A stretch of DNA of 64,000 bases from Hydrogenophaga intermedia (GCF_000723405.1 NZ_CCAE010000016.1:1-64000), one strand, 5' to 3'; shown: positions 37,045 through 46,526, numbered from the stretch's first letter. Made by a program: numbers and translations. The notes: generated from the letters alone by a model not told the origin.

Positions 37045-37599
37045 ATGAAAATCGCCCAAGAAATCCGCGCCGGCAACGTCATCATGCACGGCAAGGACCC
37101 GATGATCGTCCTGCGCACCGAGTACGCCCGCGGCGGCCGCGGCGCCGCCACCGTTCGCATGAAGCTCAAGGGCCTGCTCGGCAACATCGGCACCGAAGTC
37201 GTCTTCAAGGCCGACGACAAGATGGACCAGGTCATCCTGGACCACAAGGAGTGCACCTACTCCTACTTCGCCGACCCCATGTACGTCTTCATGGACACCG
37301 ACTTCAACCAATACGAGGTGGAAGCCGAGAACATGGGCGACGCCCTGAACTACCTGGAAGACGGCATGGCCGTCGAGGTGGTGTTCTACGACGACAAGGC
37401 CATCTCGGTGGAACTGCCCACCAGCGTGGAACGCGAAATCACCTGGACGGAACCCGCCGTCAAGGGCGACACCTCGGGCAAGGTGCTCAAGCCGGCCAAG
37501 ATCGCCACCGGTTTCGAGATCCCCGTGCCGCTGTTCGTCAGCCAGGGCGACCGCATCGAGATCGATACGCGCACCGGCGAATACCGCAAGCGCGTCTGA
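37045..37599 (+). CDS. efp: Elongation factor P (arginine type)
   Basis: 184 residues. It binds ribosomes stalled at consecutive prolines and promotes peptide-bond formation. Arg32 in [10 protein letters not shown] is the rhamnosylated loop tip, in place of the Lys of E. coli EF-P. The three beta-barrel domains are complete through the C-terminal [17 protein letters not shown]. It sits 105 bases after earP; a hairpin at 37626-37649 follows the stop. Confidence 0.98.
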   Translation: MKIAQEIRAGNVIMHGKDPMIVLRTEYARGGRGAATVRMKLKGLLGNIGTEVVFKADDKMDQVILDHKECTYSYFADPMYVFMDTDFNQYEVEAENMGDALNYLEDGMAVEVVFYDDKAISVELPTSVEREITWTEPAVKGDTSGKVLKPAKIATGFEIPVPLFVSQGDRIEIDTRTGEYRKRV

Positions 37600-37625
37600 T
37601 CGATCGCATCACTGTCGCAAGACAC

Positions 37626-37649
37626 GAAGGGCTCCACACGGAGCCCTTC
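37626..37649 (+). terminator. Hairpin after efp
   Basis: GAAGGGCTCC-ACAC-GGAGCCCTTC is a perfect 10-bp stem, 27 bases past the efp stop. Only a weak T-tract follows, so termination may be partial. Confidence 0.6.
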
Positions 37650-37675
37650 TGCATTGAACGCCCCGCACGCGCAGC

Positions 37676-38554
37676 ATGGACCTGATCGCCCGCATCGCCG
37701 ACATCATCATCCCGGTGTTCCTGATCGTGGCCATCGGCTACGGCTATGCGCGCCGGCGGTCCATCGATCTGCACAGCTTCAACCGCATCGCGCTGGATGT
37801 GCTGGCGCCGCTGCTGGTGTATTCCGCGCTGGCCTCGCGCGACTTCGTCATCGGCGAGTACGTGCCGCTGCTCATCGGCGGCACGGTGATCATCCTGGCC
37901 AGCGGGCTGGTGGCCTGGCCGCTGGCCAAGGCCTTCGGCGCGCAGCCGCGCACCCTGGTGCCGGTGGTCATGTTCAACAACTGCGGCAACATGGGCCTGC
38001 CCCTGGCGTTGCTGGCCTTCGGGCCGGCCGAGTTCGGCGCGGCGGTGGCGCTGTTCTCGGTGAGCAACCTGCTGCACTTCTCGCTGGGCGCGCGCATCAC
38101 CAGTGCTGCGGCGCGCACGCGCGACCTGCTGCTCAGCCCCCTGATGATCGGCACCCTGCTCGGCTTTCTCAGTGCCTTCACCGATGTGCGCCCGCCGCCC
38201 GTGGTGCTGTCGGGCCTGAAGCTGCTGGGCGACGCCCTGCTGCCCATGATGCTGTTCGCGCTGGGGGTGCGCCTCACGGCGCTCACCCGCCAGGGCATGA
38301 AGCTGGGCTTGCTGGGTGCGCTGGCGCGTCCCCTCATCGGCCTGGCCATCGGCATTCCGCTGGCCTGGGCCATGGGGCTGGAGGGTGCGGCGCGCAGCCA
38401 GTTGCTTCTGTTCGCGGCCTTGCCGCCCGCTGTCATCCAGTTCATGCTGGCCGACCGATACCATCAAGAGCCCGAGACGGTGGCCGCCTCCATCATGGTG
38501 GGCAATGCGCTGGCGGTGGTCTTCGTGCCACTGGCGCTGGCCCTCGGCCTCTGA
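37676..38554 (+). CDS. AEC family transporter (auxin efflux carrier-like)
   Basis: Inner-membrane carrier of 292 residues with about 10 helices in two halves. Characteristic segments are FNNCGNMGLPLALLAFG and PPAVIQFMLADRY. Bacterial members export malate, malonate or other organic acids; the substrate here is unknown. ATG 37676 lies 27 bases after the efp hairpin and 16 bases before the next gene. Confidence 0.9.
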   Translation: MDLIARIADIIIPVFLIVAIGYGYARRRSIDLHSFNRIALDVLAPLLVYSALASRDFVIGEYVPLLIGGTVIILASGLVAWPLAKAFGAQPRTLVPVVMFNNCGNMGLPLALLAFGPAEFGAAVALFSVSNLLHFSLGARITSAAARTRDLLLSPLMIGTLLGFLSAFTDVRPPPVVLSGLKLLGDALLPMMLFALGVRLTALTRQGMKLGLLGALARPLIGLAIGIPLAWAMGLEGAARSQLLLFAALPPAVIQFMLADRYHQEPETVAASIMVGNALAVVFVPLALALGL

Positions 38555-38570
38555 ACCGAAAGACAAGAAC

Positions 38571-39461
38571 ATGCCCCAAGCCAACACCACCGAAGCCGAT
38601 CACGACATCACCGAACGCCGCCTGGCCGACGCCTGGGCGGAGTTGCAGGCCCATTCGGACAGCGGCAACCCCTTGCTGGCCGACGCTTACCGCCTGGCCT
38701 TCGCCGACCCCGAGTTCCTGCTGCGGCGCGAGACGCGGGGCATCCGCATGCAGTTGGAGATGCTCAAACCCGACCTGGCGCAGCAGCAACTGGGCATCGA
38801 GAACACCATCGTGGTGTTCGGCAGCGCGCGCTTTCGCGAACAGGCCGAGGCCGAGGCCGGCCTGCGCGCGGCCGAGGCCGCGGGCGAGCCCCGCGCCATC
38901 GCCAAGGCGCGTGCGCTGGTGCGCAACGCCCACTACTACGACCGGGCGCGCGAGTTCGGGCGCATCGTGGCACAGTACAGCGCGCACTGCCCCGAGAGCG
39001 AGAAGCTGTTCATCTGCACGGGCGGCGGCCCGGGCATCATGGAAGCGGCCAGCCGGGGCGCGCACGACGAAGGCGCGCTCAACGTGGGCCTGAACATCGC
39101 GCTACCCCACGAGCAGTCGGCCAATCCGTACATCACCTCGCAGCTGAGCTTCAAGTTCCACTATTTCGCGCTGCGCAAGATGCACTTCATGATGCGCGCG
39201 AAGGCACTGCTGGCCTTCCCCGGCGGCTTCGGCACGCTGGACGAGCTGTTCGAGGTGATCACACTGGTGCAGTGCAAGAAGTCCAAGCCGGTGCCGATCC
39301 TGCTGTACGGCAGCGACTACTGGAAACGGCTGATCAATCTGGAGGTGCTGGTGGAGGAAGGCACGATCTCGCCCGAAGACCTTCAGCTCTTCCAGTACGT
39401 GGACGACCCGAAGGTGGCCTGGGAGGCGATCGTGAAGTTCTATCAGTTGCCGGTGGGTTAA
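38571..39461 (+). CDS. LOG family (TIGR00730) nucleoside monophosphate phosphoribohydrolase-like protein
   Basis: 296 residues. The Rossmann-like fold shows the two LOG motifs GGGPGIMEAASRGAHDEG (near residue 150) and PGGFGTLDE (near residue 217), which bind the ribose phosphate and activate catalysis. LOG proteins release bases from nucleotides and make cytokinins in some bacteria. This longer form has an extended helical N-terminus (LVRNAHYYDRAREFGRI). It follows the AEC transporter by 16 bases and is likely co-transcribed. Confidence 0.88.
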   Translation: MPQANTTEADHDITERRLADAWAELQAHSDSGNPLLADAYRLAFADPEFLLRRETRGIRMQLEMLKPDLAQQQLGIENTIVVFGSARFREQAEAEAGLRAAEAAGEPRAIAKARALVRNAHYYDRAREFGRIVAQYSAHCPESEKLFICTGGGPGIMEAASRGAHDEGALNVGLNIALPHEQSANPYITSQLSFKFHYFALRKMHFMMRAKALLAFPGGFGTLDELFEVITLVQCKKSKPVPILLYGSDYWKRLINLEVLVEEGTISPEDLQLFQYVDDPKVAWEAIVKFYQLPVG

Positions 39462-39903
39462 CGCCTCTCGGGCTTTCGGGCTTTTGCGGCACGCCCTCGC
39501 GTCGGCTTCAATCGCAGACCTCGCGCTGACGGCTGGCGTGGTCCGCGTTCTCCGGCCCACGCTCGCGCAGAGGCGCCCGAGCGCTGCACCGGAAATCGGG
39601 AGCCCCTCAATTGGGGTCAGAGCCCCTCAATTGGGGTCAGATTCCAATTAGTCGCCGCGTGAAGGGAAGTCCGGTCTTCTTTGGCTGGCCAGTGCGCTAC
39701 TGGGGTCGATGGTGTGGGTGCCCGGGCGCAGGCCCCATTCGCGCTTGCCACAGAGGGGGTGCGCCAACCACGGCGGTGACGCCAGCCCTGTTCGAGCGCC
39801 CGGGCGCCTCTGCGCGAGCGTGGGCCGGAGAACGGGCACACGCACCAGCGGCCCTCGCGAGGAAGAGGCGCGCAAAGCCCCAAACCCCATCAAGCCAGAG
39901 CAA
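39462..39903. repeat. Gene-free repeat-bearing stretch
   Basis: No coding frame is convincing in this 442-base interval. It has a perfect 32-base inverted repeat (39547-39578 against 39802-39833) enclosing two tandem 20-base direct repeats. It may be a decayed mobile element, possibly a MITE- or RAYT/REP-type structure; no transposase is present. Confidence 0.7.
39601..39640. repeat. Two tandem 20-bp direct repeats
   Basis: Two identical copies of AGCCCCTCAATTGGGGTCAG stand side by side (39601-39620 and 39621-39640), each with a near-palindrome centred on CAATTG. The phrase AATTGGGGTCAGA is, from memory, common at RAYT-associated repeats. Confidence 0.85.
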
Positions 39904-41289
39904 TCACTCCAACCACCCCCCACCCAGCGCCGCATACAGCGCCACCCGGTTCTGCTGCAGCGCCAGGCGCGTCTGCGCCTCGGCCTGCTGCGCCGCGAAC
40001 AGCGAGCGCTGCGCGTCCAGCACATCCAGGAAGCTGGCCACGCCGTTGCGGTAGCGCAGGTCGGCCAGGCGGAAGCGGTCTTCCTCGGCCACCACCTGAT
40101 CGCGCTGCGCCTGCAACTGGTCGGCCAACGTCGCGCGCCCCGCCAGTGCGTCGGCCACCTCGCGGAACGCGGTCTGGATCGCCTTCTCGTACTGCGCCAC
40201 CGCGATGTCGCGCGACACCTCGGCCGAGTCCAGCCCCGCGCGGTTGCGGCCCGCGTCGAAGATGGGCAGCAGCGCCACGGGGTTGAGCGTGAAGCCCCAG
40301 GAGCCGTCCTTGAACAGGCCCGAGAGGTCGTTGCTCGCCGTGCCCGCGCTTGCGGTGAGCGTGATGCGCGGGAAGAAGGCCGCGCGCGCCGCGCCGATGT
40401 TGGCGTTGGCCGCGATCAATGTCTGCTCGGCCTGGCGGATGTCCGCGTGGCGCGTGAGCAGGTCCGACGGCAGACCCGCCGGCACGTCGGCCAGCACGGC
40501 CGTCTCGGCCTCGGCCACCTGCAGCAGCTCGGCCGGCACGGCCTCGCCCACCAGCAGGTTTAACGCGTTCACGTCGAGCGCGCGCGCCCGCTGCTGCTGG
40601 GCGAGCGCAGCGCGCCCCGTGGCGGCCAGCGACTCGGCCTGGCGCAGGTCCAGCGCCGAGGCCGCGCCGTTGTCGAAGCGCAGTTTGGTCAGGCGCAGCG
40701 AGTCCTCTCGCGTGCTCAGGGTCTGGCGCGTGATGGCCAGCAGGGCCTCGTTGGTCTGCAGGCTGAGCCAGCTGCTGGCCACCGCCGACACGAGGCTGGT
40801 CTGCGCGGCGTTGCGCGCCTGTTCGCTGGCCAGGTACTCGGCCAGCGCCGCTTCCTTCAGCGCGCCGAGGCGGCCGAAGAAGTCGATCTCCCAGGTGCTC
40901 AGCGCCAGCCCCACGCTGTAGGTGCTCTGGATGCCGCCGGTGCCGTCGGGCTGGCGGTTGCCGCTGGCGGCCAGGCCGATGCTGGGAAACTGGTTGGCGC
41001 GCTGGATCTGGTACTGCGCGCGCACGCGCTCGATGTTGAGCGTGGCCACGCGCAGGTCGCGGTTGTTGTCGAGCGCCCGCCGCACGAGTTCGCGCAGGCG
41101 CGCATCCTGCACGAAGTCGCGCCAGGCGGTGTCGGCCGCGCTGGGCACGCCAGTGGCTTCACCAGCGAGCGGGTACGCCTGCGGCACGGGAGACGCCGGG
41201 CGTTCGTAGGTGGGAATCATCGAGCAGCCGGCCAGCAGCAGGGCCGCGACCAGCGGGCTCAGGCGGGTGGTGAGATCACGATTCGTCAT
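39904..41289 (-). CDS. RND efflux outer-membrane factor (OprM/NodT family lipoprotein)
   Basis: Outer-membrane channel of a tripartite drug pump, 461 residues. Signal peptide ends in lipobox LLLAGC. Two outer-membrane-efflux-protein repeats are present, and mid-protein segments such as VSAVASSWLSLQTNEALL are family-like. ATG 41289 with GGAG upstream is chosen over 41301. It overlaps the permease stop by 14 bases, so translation is coupled. No clear terminator follows before the repeat stretch. Confidence 0.95.
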   Translation of the reverse strand: MTNRDLTTRLSPLVAALLLAGCSMIPTYERPASPVPQAYPLAGEATGVPSAADTAWRDFVQDARLRELVRRALDNNRDLRVATLNIERVRAQYQIQRANQFPSIGLAASGNRQPDGTGGIQSTYSVGLALSTWEIDFFGRLGALKEAALAEYLASEQARNAAQTSLVSAVASSWLSLQTNEALLAITRQTLSTREDSLRLTKLRFDNGAASALDLRQAESLAATGRAALAQQQRARALDVNALNLLVGEAVPAELLQVAEAETAVLADVPAGLPSDLLTRHADIRQAEQTLIAANANIGAARAAFFPRITLTASAGTASNDLSGLFKDGSWGFTLNPVALLPIFDAGRNRAGLDSAEVSRDIAVAQYEKAIQTAFREVADALAGRATLADQLQAQRDQVVAEEDRFRLADLRYRNGVASFLDVLDAQRSLFAAQQAEAQTRLALQQNRVALYAALGGGWLE

Positions 41290-44200
41290 TGTCGACTCCA
41301 TGCGCGCGGGCGCTTTCGCGGTCGCGCTGGTGTTGGCGTTCGCTGCCCTTGAAGAGGCGGCGCACCACCACGAAGAACAGGGGCACGAAGATCACGGCCA
41401 GCAAGGTGCCGGAGATCATGCCGCCCACCACGCCCGTGCCGATGGCGCGCTGGCTGGCCGAGCCCGCGCCGGAGGCCAGGAACAGCGGCAACACGCCCAG
41501 CGTGAAGGCCATCGAGGTCATGATGATCGGGCGAAAGCGCAGCTTGGCCGCGGCCAGCGCCGCCTCCATCGCGCTCTTGCCCTGGGCCTGCACGTCCTTG
41601 GCGAACTCGATGATCAGGATGGCGTTTTTCGCGGACAGGCCGATGATGGTGATCAGGCCGACCTGAAAGTACACGTCGTTCTGGTAGCCGCGCAGCAGCG
41701 TGGCCAGCAGCACGCCGACCACACCCAGCGGCACCACCAGGATCACCGACAGCGGGATGGTCCAGCTCTCGTACAGCGCCGCCAGGCACAGGAACACGGC
41801 GAGGATGGCGAAGCCGTAGAGCACGATGGCCTGGGCACCGGCGAGTTTTTCCTCGCGCGAGGTGCCGGTCCATTCGAAGCCGATGCCCTGCGGCAATTGG
41901 GCGGCCAGGCGCTCCATCTCGTCGAGCGCAGCGCCCGTGCTGTAGCCCGGGGCCGCGCTGCCGCTGATGCGCATGGTGGGGTAGCCGTTGTAGCGCACGG
42001 TCTGCATCGGGCCGCTGATCCACTTGGTGGACGCGAAGGCCGACAGCGGCACGGCCTGGCCGCGGTTGTTCACCACGTTCAGTTGCAGCAGGTCGTCCGG
42101 CTGCATGCGCGCCGCCGCGTCTGCCTGCACCACCACGCGCTGCAGGCGGCCGGCGTTGGGGAAGTCGTTCACGTAGCTGGAGCCCAGCGCGGTGCCGATG
42201 GCGCTGTTGATGGCGTCGAAACCCACACCCAGCGCCTGCGCGCGGTCGCGGTCGATGTCGAGTTGCAACTGCGGCGCGTCCTCCAGGCCATCGGGGCGCA
42301 CCTGCGTGAGCACGGGGCTCTTGGAGGCCAGGCCCAGCAACTGGTTGCGGGCCTGCAGCAGCACGTCGCGCCCCAGGCTGGCGCGGTCCTGCAGGCGGAA
42401 GCTGAAGCCCGAGGACGCACCCAGTTCCGGAATCGGCGGCGGGCTCAGCGGGAAGATGAAGGCGTCGCGGATGCCCGAGAGCGCACCAAAGGCGCGGCCT
42501 GCCACGGCCTCGGCCGAGTTGGCGGCGCCTTCGCGTTCGGCCCAGTCCTTGAGCGTGATGAAGGCCAGCGCGGCGTTCTGCCCCTGCCCCGAGAAGCTGA
42601 AGCCCAGCACGCTCACCATGCTCTGCACCTCGGGCTGCTTGAGCATATAGCCCTCGACCTGCTGCATCACCTCCAGCGTGCGCGCCTGCGTGGCGCCGGG
42701 GGGCAGCTGCACGTTCACGAGCATGGTGCCCTGGTCTTCGTTGGGCAGGAAGGAATTGGGCAGGCTCGTGTAAACCCAGGCCGCACCCGCGCCGATGGCG
42801 AGGTAGACGATGAGCATGCGCCCGGCGCGCGGCAGCAGGCCACTCACCGTGCGGGTGTAGCCGTTGGTGGTGCGCGCAAAGCCCCGGTTGAACCAGCCGA
42901 AGAAGCCCTTCTTCTCCACGTGGTGGCCCTTGGGCACCGGCTTGAGCAGCGTGGCGCACAAGGCCGGCGTGAGCGACAGCGCCAGGAAGGCCGAGAAAGC
43001 GATGGACACGCCCATCACCGCGGCGAACTGGCGGTAGATGTTGCCGATCGATCCCGCGAAGAAGGCCAGCGGCACGAACACCGAGATCAGCACCACGGTC
43101 ACGCCGATGATGGCGCCCGAGATCTGGCCCATGGCCTTGCGCGTGGCCTGCAGCGGTGGCAGGCCCTCCTCGCTCATGATGCGCTCGACGTTCTCCACCA
43201 CCACGATGGCGTCGTCCACCACGATGCCGATCACCAGCACCATGCCGAACATGGTGAGCACGTTGATCGAGAAGCCCATCGCCAGCAGCACGGAGAAGGT
43301 GCCCAGCAGCGCCACCGGCACCACGATGGTGGGAATGACGGTGTAGCGGAAGTTCTGCAGGAACAGGAACATCACCAGGAACACCAGGGCCACCGCCTCC
43401 AGCAAGGTCTCGGCCACTTGCTCGATGAAGATGCGCACGAAGCGCGAGCTGTCGTAGGGAATGGTCCAGCTCATGCCTTCGGGGAAGAAGCGCTCCAGTT
43501 CGGTGAGTCGCGCGCGCACCGCGTCGGCGGTGGCCAGCGCATTGCCGCTGGGCGAGAGTTGCACGCCGATGCCGGTGGAGGGCTTGCCGTTCAGGCGGGC
43601 CGAGGTGGCGTAGGCCTGGGCGCCGAGCTCGATGCGTGCGACATCTTTCAGGCGCACGGTGGCGCCGCCGGGGTCGGCGCGCAGCACGATGTTGCCGAAC
43701 TGCTCGACCGAGCTGAGCTGGCCATTGACCACCACGGTGGCCGAGATGCCCTGCCCCGCCACGTTGGGCAGCGCGCCGATCTCACCGGCCGAGACTTGCG
43801 CGTTCTGGGCTCGGATGGCGGCGTTCACGTCGGCCGCGCTGAGGTTGAAGCCGAGCAGCTTGGCCGGGTCGATCCAGATGCGCATGGCGCGCTCGGTGCC
43901 GAACAACTGCGCCTGACCCACGCCAGGCACGCGCTGGATCTCGGGCAGCACGCTGCGCGTGGCGTAGTCGCCCAGCGCCACCGGGTCCCACTTGGGGTCG
44001 TCGCTGGTGAGGATGGTGAACAGCAGGAAGTTGCTGCGCGCCTTGTCCACGCGCACGCCCTGCTGCGTCACGGCCGCCGGCAGGCGCGGCGAGGCGCGCG
44101 AGAGCCGGTTCTGCACGTCCACCTGCGCCAGGTCGGCGTTGGTGCCGGGCTGGAAGCTCAGCGTGATCGAGCCGGTGCCGTTGGCCTGGGCCACCGACTC

Positions 44201-44434
44201 CATGTAGATCAGGCCGGGCGAGCCGTTCATTTCCTGCTCGATGATGGACAGCACCGAGTCCTCGAGCGTCTTGGCGGACGCACCCGGGTAGGTGGCGTTG
44301 ATCGAGATGGACGGCGGCGCCACCGGCGGGTACTGCGCGATGGGGAGCTGCGTGATGGAGACCGCGCCCATCACGATGATGAACAGCGCGATCACCCACG
44401 CGAAGATGGGCCTGTCGATGAAAAACTTCGCCAT
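41276..44434 (-). CDS. RND multidrug efflux permease (MexB/AcrB/TtgB type, HAE1)
   Basis: Proton-driven inner-membrane drug pump of 1052 residues. N-terminal MAKFFIDRPIFAWVIALFI is characteristic. TM4 has GIVVDDAIVVVENVERI with the two conserved proton-relay Asp residues, and the porter-domain motifs are intact. Two sets of six helices flank large periplasmic loops. The operon order (adaptor, permease, outer-membrane factor) matches mexAB-oprM and ttgABC. Substrates are probably hydrophobic drugs and solvents. Confidence 0.97.
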   Translation of the reverse strand: MAKFFIDRPIFAWVIALFIIVMGAVSITQLPIAQYPPVAPPSISINATYPGASAKTLEDSVLSIIEQEMNGSPGLIYMESVAQANGTGSITLSFQPGTNADLAQVDVQNRLSRASPRLPAAVTQQGVRVDKARSNFLLFTILTSDDPKWDPVALGDYATRSVLPEIQRVPGVGQAQLFGTERAMRIWIDPAKLLGFNLSAADVNAAIRAQNAQVSAGEIGALPNVAGQGISATVVVNGQLSSVEQFGNIVLRADPGGATVRLKDVARIELGAQAYATSARLNGKPSTGIGVQLSPSGNALATADAVRARLTELERFFPEGMSWTIPYDSSRFVRIFIEQVAETLLEAVALVFLVMFLFLQNFRYTVIPTIVVPVALLGTFSVLLAMGFSINVLTMFGMVLVIGIVVDDAIVVVENVERIMSEEGLPPLQATRKAMGQISGAIIGVTVVLISVFVPLAFFAGSIGNIYRQFAAVMGVSIAFSAFLALSLTPALCATLLKPVPKGHHVEKKGFFGWFNRGFARTTNGYTRTVSGLLPRAGRMLIVYLAIGAGAAWVYTSLPNSFLPNEDQGTMLVNVQLPPGATQARTLEVMQQVEGYMLKQPEVQSMVSVLGFSFSGQGQNAALAFITLKDWAEREGAANSAEAVAGRAFGALSGIRDAFIFPLSPPPIPELGASSGFSFRLQDRASLGRDVLLQARNQLLGLASKSPVLTQVRPDGLEDAPQLQLDIDRDRAQALGVGFDAINSAIGTALGSSYVNDFPNAGRLQRVVVQADAAARMQPDDLLQLNVVNNRGQAVPLSAFASTKWISGPMQTVRYNGYPTMRISGSAAPGYSTGAALDEMERLAAQLPQGIGFEWTGTSREEKLAGAQAIVLYGFAILAVFLCLAALYESWTIPLSVILVVPLGVVGVLLATLLRGYQNDVYFQVGLITIIGLSAKNAILIIEFAKDVQAQGKSAMEAALAAAKLRFRPIIMTSMAFTLGVLPLFLASGAGSASQRAIGTGVVGGMISGTLLAVIFVPLFFVVVRRLFKGSERQHQRDRESARAHGVDNDES

Positions 44435-44445
44435 GTACGACTACC

Positions 44446-45657
44446 TCAGCTCGCCTTGGAAGGTGTGGCGCCGTTGGGCTTCTTCTCGCCCGGCTTCTGC
44501 CACGGCACGGGCTTGACCGTGCCGCCCGGCTGCAGCTTCTGGAAGCCGTCGACCATGACCTGGTCACCAGCCTTGAGGCCGTCTGTCACGACCCACTGTC
44601 CGTCCTGCTGGCCGCGCACGGTGATGTTGCGCGGCGCGACCTTGCCTTCGCCATCGACCACCATCACCGAGTCGCCCTGCGCGGTGCGCGTGACGGCCTG
44701 CTGCGGCAGCAGCAACGCGTTGCCGGCCGTGGCCTGCTCGATGCGCACGCGCACGTACAGGCCCGGCAGCAGCACGCCATCGGGATTGGGCACCTCGGCG
44801 CGCAGCGTCACCTGGCCGGTGGCGCTGTCGACGGTGAGGTCGGAGAACAGCAGACGGCCGTCGCGCCCGTAGACGGAGCCATCTTCCAGGACGATCTTCA
44901 CGTGCGCCACCTGATCGCCCGCGCCCTTGAGCGAACCGCTCTGGAAGGCGCGGCGCAGGCGGTAGACCTCGGAGGCCGACTGCGTGAAGTTCACGTACAT
45001 GGGGTTGATCTGCTGGATGACGGCCAGCGGCGTGGGCTCGCCCTGCCCCACCAGCGCGCCCTCGGTCACCAGCGCGCGGCCGATGCGCCCGCTGATGGGC
45101 GCCGTGACATTGGCGTAGCCCAGGTTGATGCTGGCGGTCTGCACGGCGGCACGGCCGGCGGCCACGTCGGCCTCGGCCTGCTTTTGCGCGGCCTGGGCGT
45201 TGGCGTATTCCTGCTGGCTGATGGCGTTTTCCTTCACCAGCGGGCCGTAGCGGTCAGCCAGGGCCTTGGCCTGCGTGAGGTTGGCCTCGGCACGGGCCAG
45301 CGTGGCGCGTGCGCTCTGCAGCGTGGCCTGATACGGCGCGGAGTCGATCTGGAACAGACGCTGGCCAGCCTTGACCTCGCTGCCTTCGCGGAACAGGCGC
45401 CGCTGCAGGATGCCGGCCGCGCGCGCCCGCACCTCGGCCACGCGCGAGGCCTCCAGGCGACCGGGCAATTCGTTGACCAACCCGATGTCGCCCAGGGCCA
45501 CGGTGATCACGCCCACTTCGGGCGGCGGCGGCGCGCCGGCGCCAGCGGCCGGGGCCGCACCGTCCTTCTGGCCGCAGGCGGCGATCAGGGCGGTCAGGGC
45601 GATGGCAACAAGGGTCTTGGCCGCGCGGGAGCGCGGCAGCGAGAGCGAACTGGGCAT
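44446..45657 (-). CDS. RND efflux periplasmic adaptor (MexA/AcrA type lipoprotein)
   Basis: Links permease and outer-membrane channel, 403 residues. The signal peptide ends in lipobox IAAC (LTALIAACGQ). A coiled-coil hairpin of about 80 residues (RATLARAEANLTQAKALADR) is followed by lipoyl and beta-barrel parts (VTAPISGRIGRALVTEGALV). ATG 45657 gives the lipoprotein N-terminus; an upstream start would include the operator. It is first in the operon, 11 bases before the permease. Confidence 0.95.
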   Translation of the reverse strand: MPSSLSLPRSRAAKTLVAIALTALIAACGQKDGAAPAAGAGAPPPPEVGVITVALGDIGLVNELPGRLEASRVAEVRARAAGILQRRLFREGSEVKAGQRLFQIDSAPYQATLQSARATLARAEANLTQAKALADRYGPLVKENAISQQEYANAQAAQKQAEADVAAGRAAVQTASINLGYANVTAPISGRIGRALVTEGALVGQGEPTPLAVIQQINPMYVNFTQSASEVYRLRRAFQSGSLKGAGDQVAHVKIVLEDGSVYGRDGRLLFSDLTVDSATGQVTLRAEVPNPDGVLLPGLYVRVRIEQATAGNALLLPQQAVTRTAQGDSVMVVDGEGKVAPRNITVRGQQDGQWVVTDGLKAGDQVMVDGFQKLQPGGTVKPVPWQKPGEKKPNGATPSKAS

Positions 45658-45701
45658 GGAATAACCTCGAGGAACGTCGGGCCAGGCACGAAAGCGACGA
45701 G

Positions 45702-45725
45702 TATACATACGTGAATGTATGTATA
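45702..45725. promoter_or_regulatory. AcrR-like operator between pump operon and TetR regulator
   Basis: Perfect 9-bp arms TATACATAC and GTATGTATA flank GTGAAT. It strongly resembles the E. coli AcrR operator from memory. A TATACT on the minus strand (45700-45705) and TATAGT on the plus strand (45722-45727) overlap its edges and could be -10 boxes, so the TetR protein could block both directions at once. Confidence 0.8.
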
Positions 45726-45770
45726 GTGACGGGCTTGTAATCCAAACCCCCACGGATCCCCAGCCCATTC

Positions 45771-46526
45771 ATGGCCCGACGCACCAAAGTCGAAGCACTG
45801 GAAACCCGCAACCGGCTGCTGGACGCGGCCGAGCGCCTGTTCCAGGCCAAGGGCGTGACCAGCACCACGCTGGGCGACATCGCCACCGCGGCCGGCACCA
45901 CGCGCGGCGCGGTCTACCACCACTTCAAGGACAAGGCGGACCTGTTCAACGCCATGATGGAACGTGTCACCTTGCCGATGGAGGATGCGCTGGCCGAAAT
46001 GGCGAAGGACGCGGGGGGTGAACAAGATCCCTTGCAATCCCTGCGCCAGGTGATGCTGCATGCCCTGCACCAGATTGCGCACGACGAGCGCACGCGGCGT
46101 GTGTTCGAGGTGGCGATGCAAAAAGTGGAGCGCACCGATGAGATGCGCGCCGTGCACGAGCGGCATGTGCAGGTGCTCAATGAGTGCCAGGCGTTGACGC
46201 GCACCGCGCTGCGCGAGGCCGTGCACCGCCAGGGGGGCGCTTTGTCCATTTCCCTGCCCGCCGCCACGCTGGGCCTGCACGCGCTGATCGATGGCCTGAT
46301 CCACAACTGGCTCCTCGAGCCCGAGGCATTCCATCTGGTGCGCGTCGGACGCCAGACCTTCGATGCGTATCTGCGCGGACTGGGCTTCGAGTTGCCCTGG
46401 ACGCGTTCCGCCAGCACCCGCGCGGCTCAGCGCGGGGACCGCTCCGGTGGCGTGGCCACTGGCCGCAGGCGCCAGGCCATGGGCGAAGCCACGCCCACCA
46501 GGCTGCCCACGGCCCAGAACACGTAG
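45771..46526 (+). CDS. TetR family repressor (AcrR/TtgR-like)
   Basis: 251 residues. The N-terminal helix-turn-helix (TTLGDIATAAGTTRGAVYHH, then FKDKADLF) is AcrR-like, and the C-terminal domain (about 90-205) fits the AcrR drug-binding family. It is divergent from the pump operon across a perfect palindrome, so it is the likely local repressor, released by pump substrates. Its last 33 codons, rich in Arg/Thr/Gln, are antisense to the end of the next gene; TtgR/AcrR are about 210-215 residues, so this tail looks like a run-on extension. Confidence 0.93.
   Translation: MARRTKVEALETRNRLLDAAERLFQAKGVTSTTLGDIATAAGTTRGAVYHHFKDKADLFNAMMERVTLPMEDALAEMAKDAGGEQDPLQSLRQVMLHALHQIAHDERTRRVFEVAMQKVERTDEMRAVHERHVQVLNECQALTRTALREAVHRQGGALSISLPAATLGLHALIDGLIHNWLLEPEAFHLVRVGRQTFDAYLRGLGFELPWTRSASTRAAQRGDRSGGVATGRRRQAMGEATPTRLPTAQNT

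Noticed and set aside
39601..39640. CRISPR-like repeats
   Set aside because: The two 20-base copies are directly adjacent with no spacers, and no cas gene is present.
41210..44872. Open plus-strand frame of about 1220 codons opposite the RND permease
   Set aside because: Low-complexity His/Arg/Gln composition without any recognisable motif; the permease on the other strand is unmistakable.
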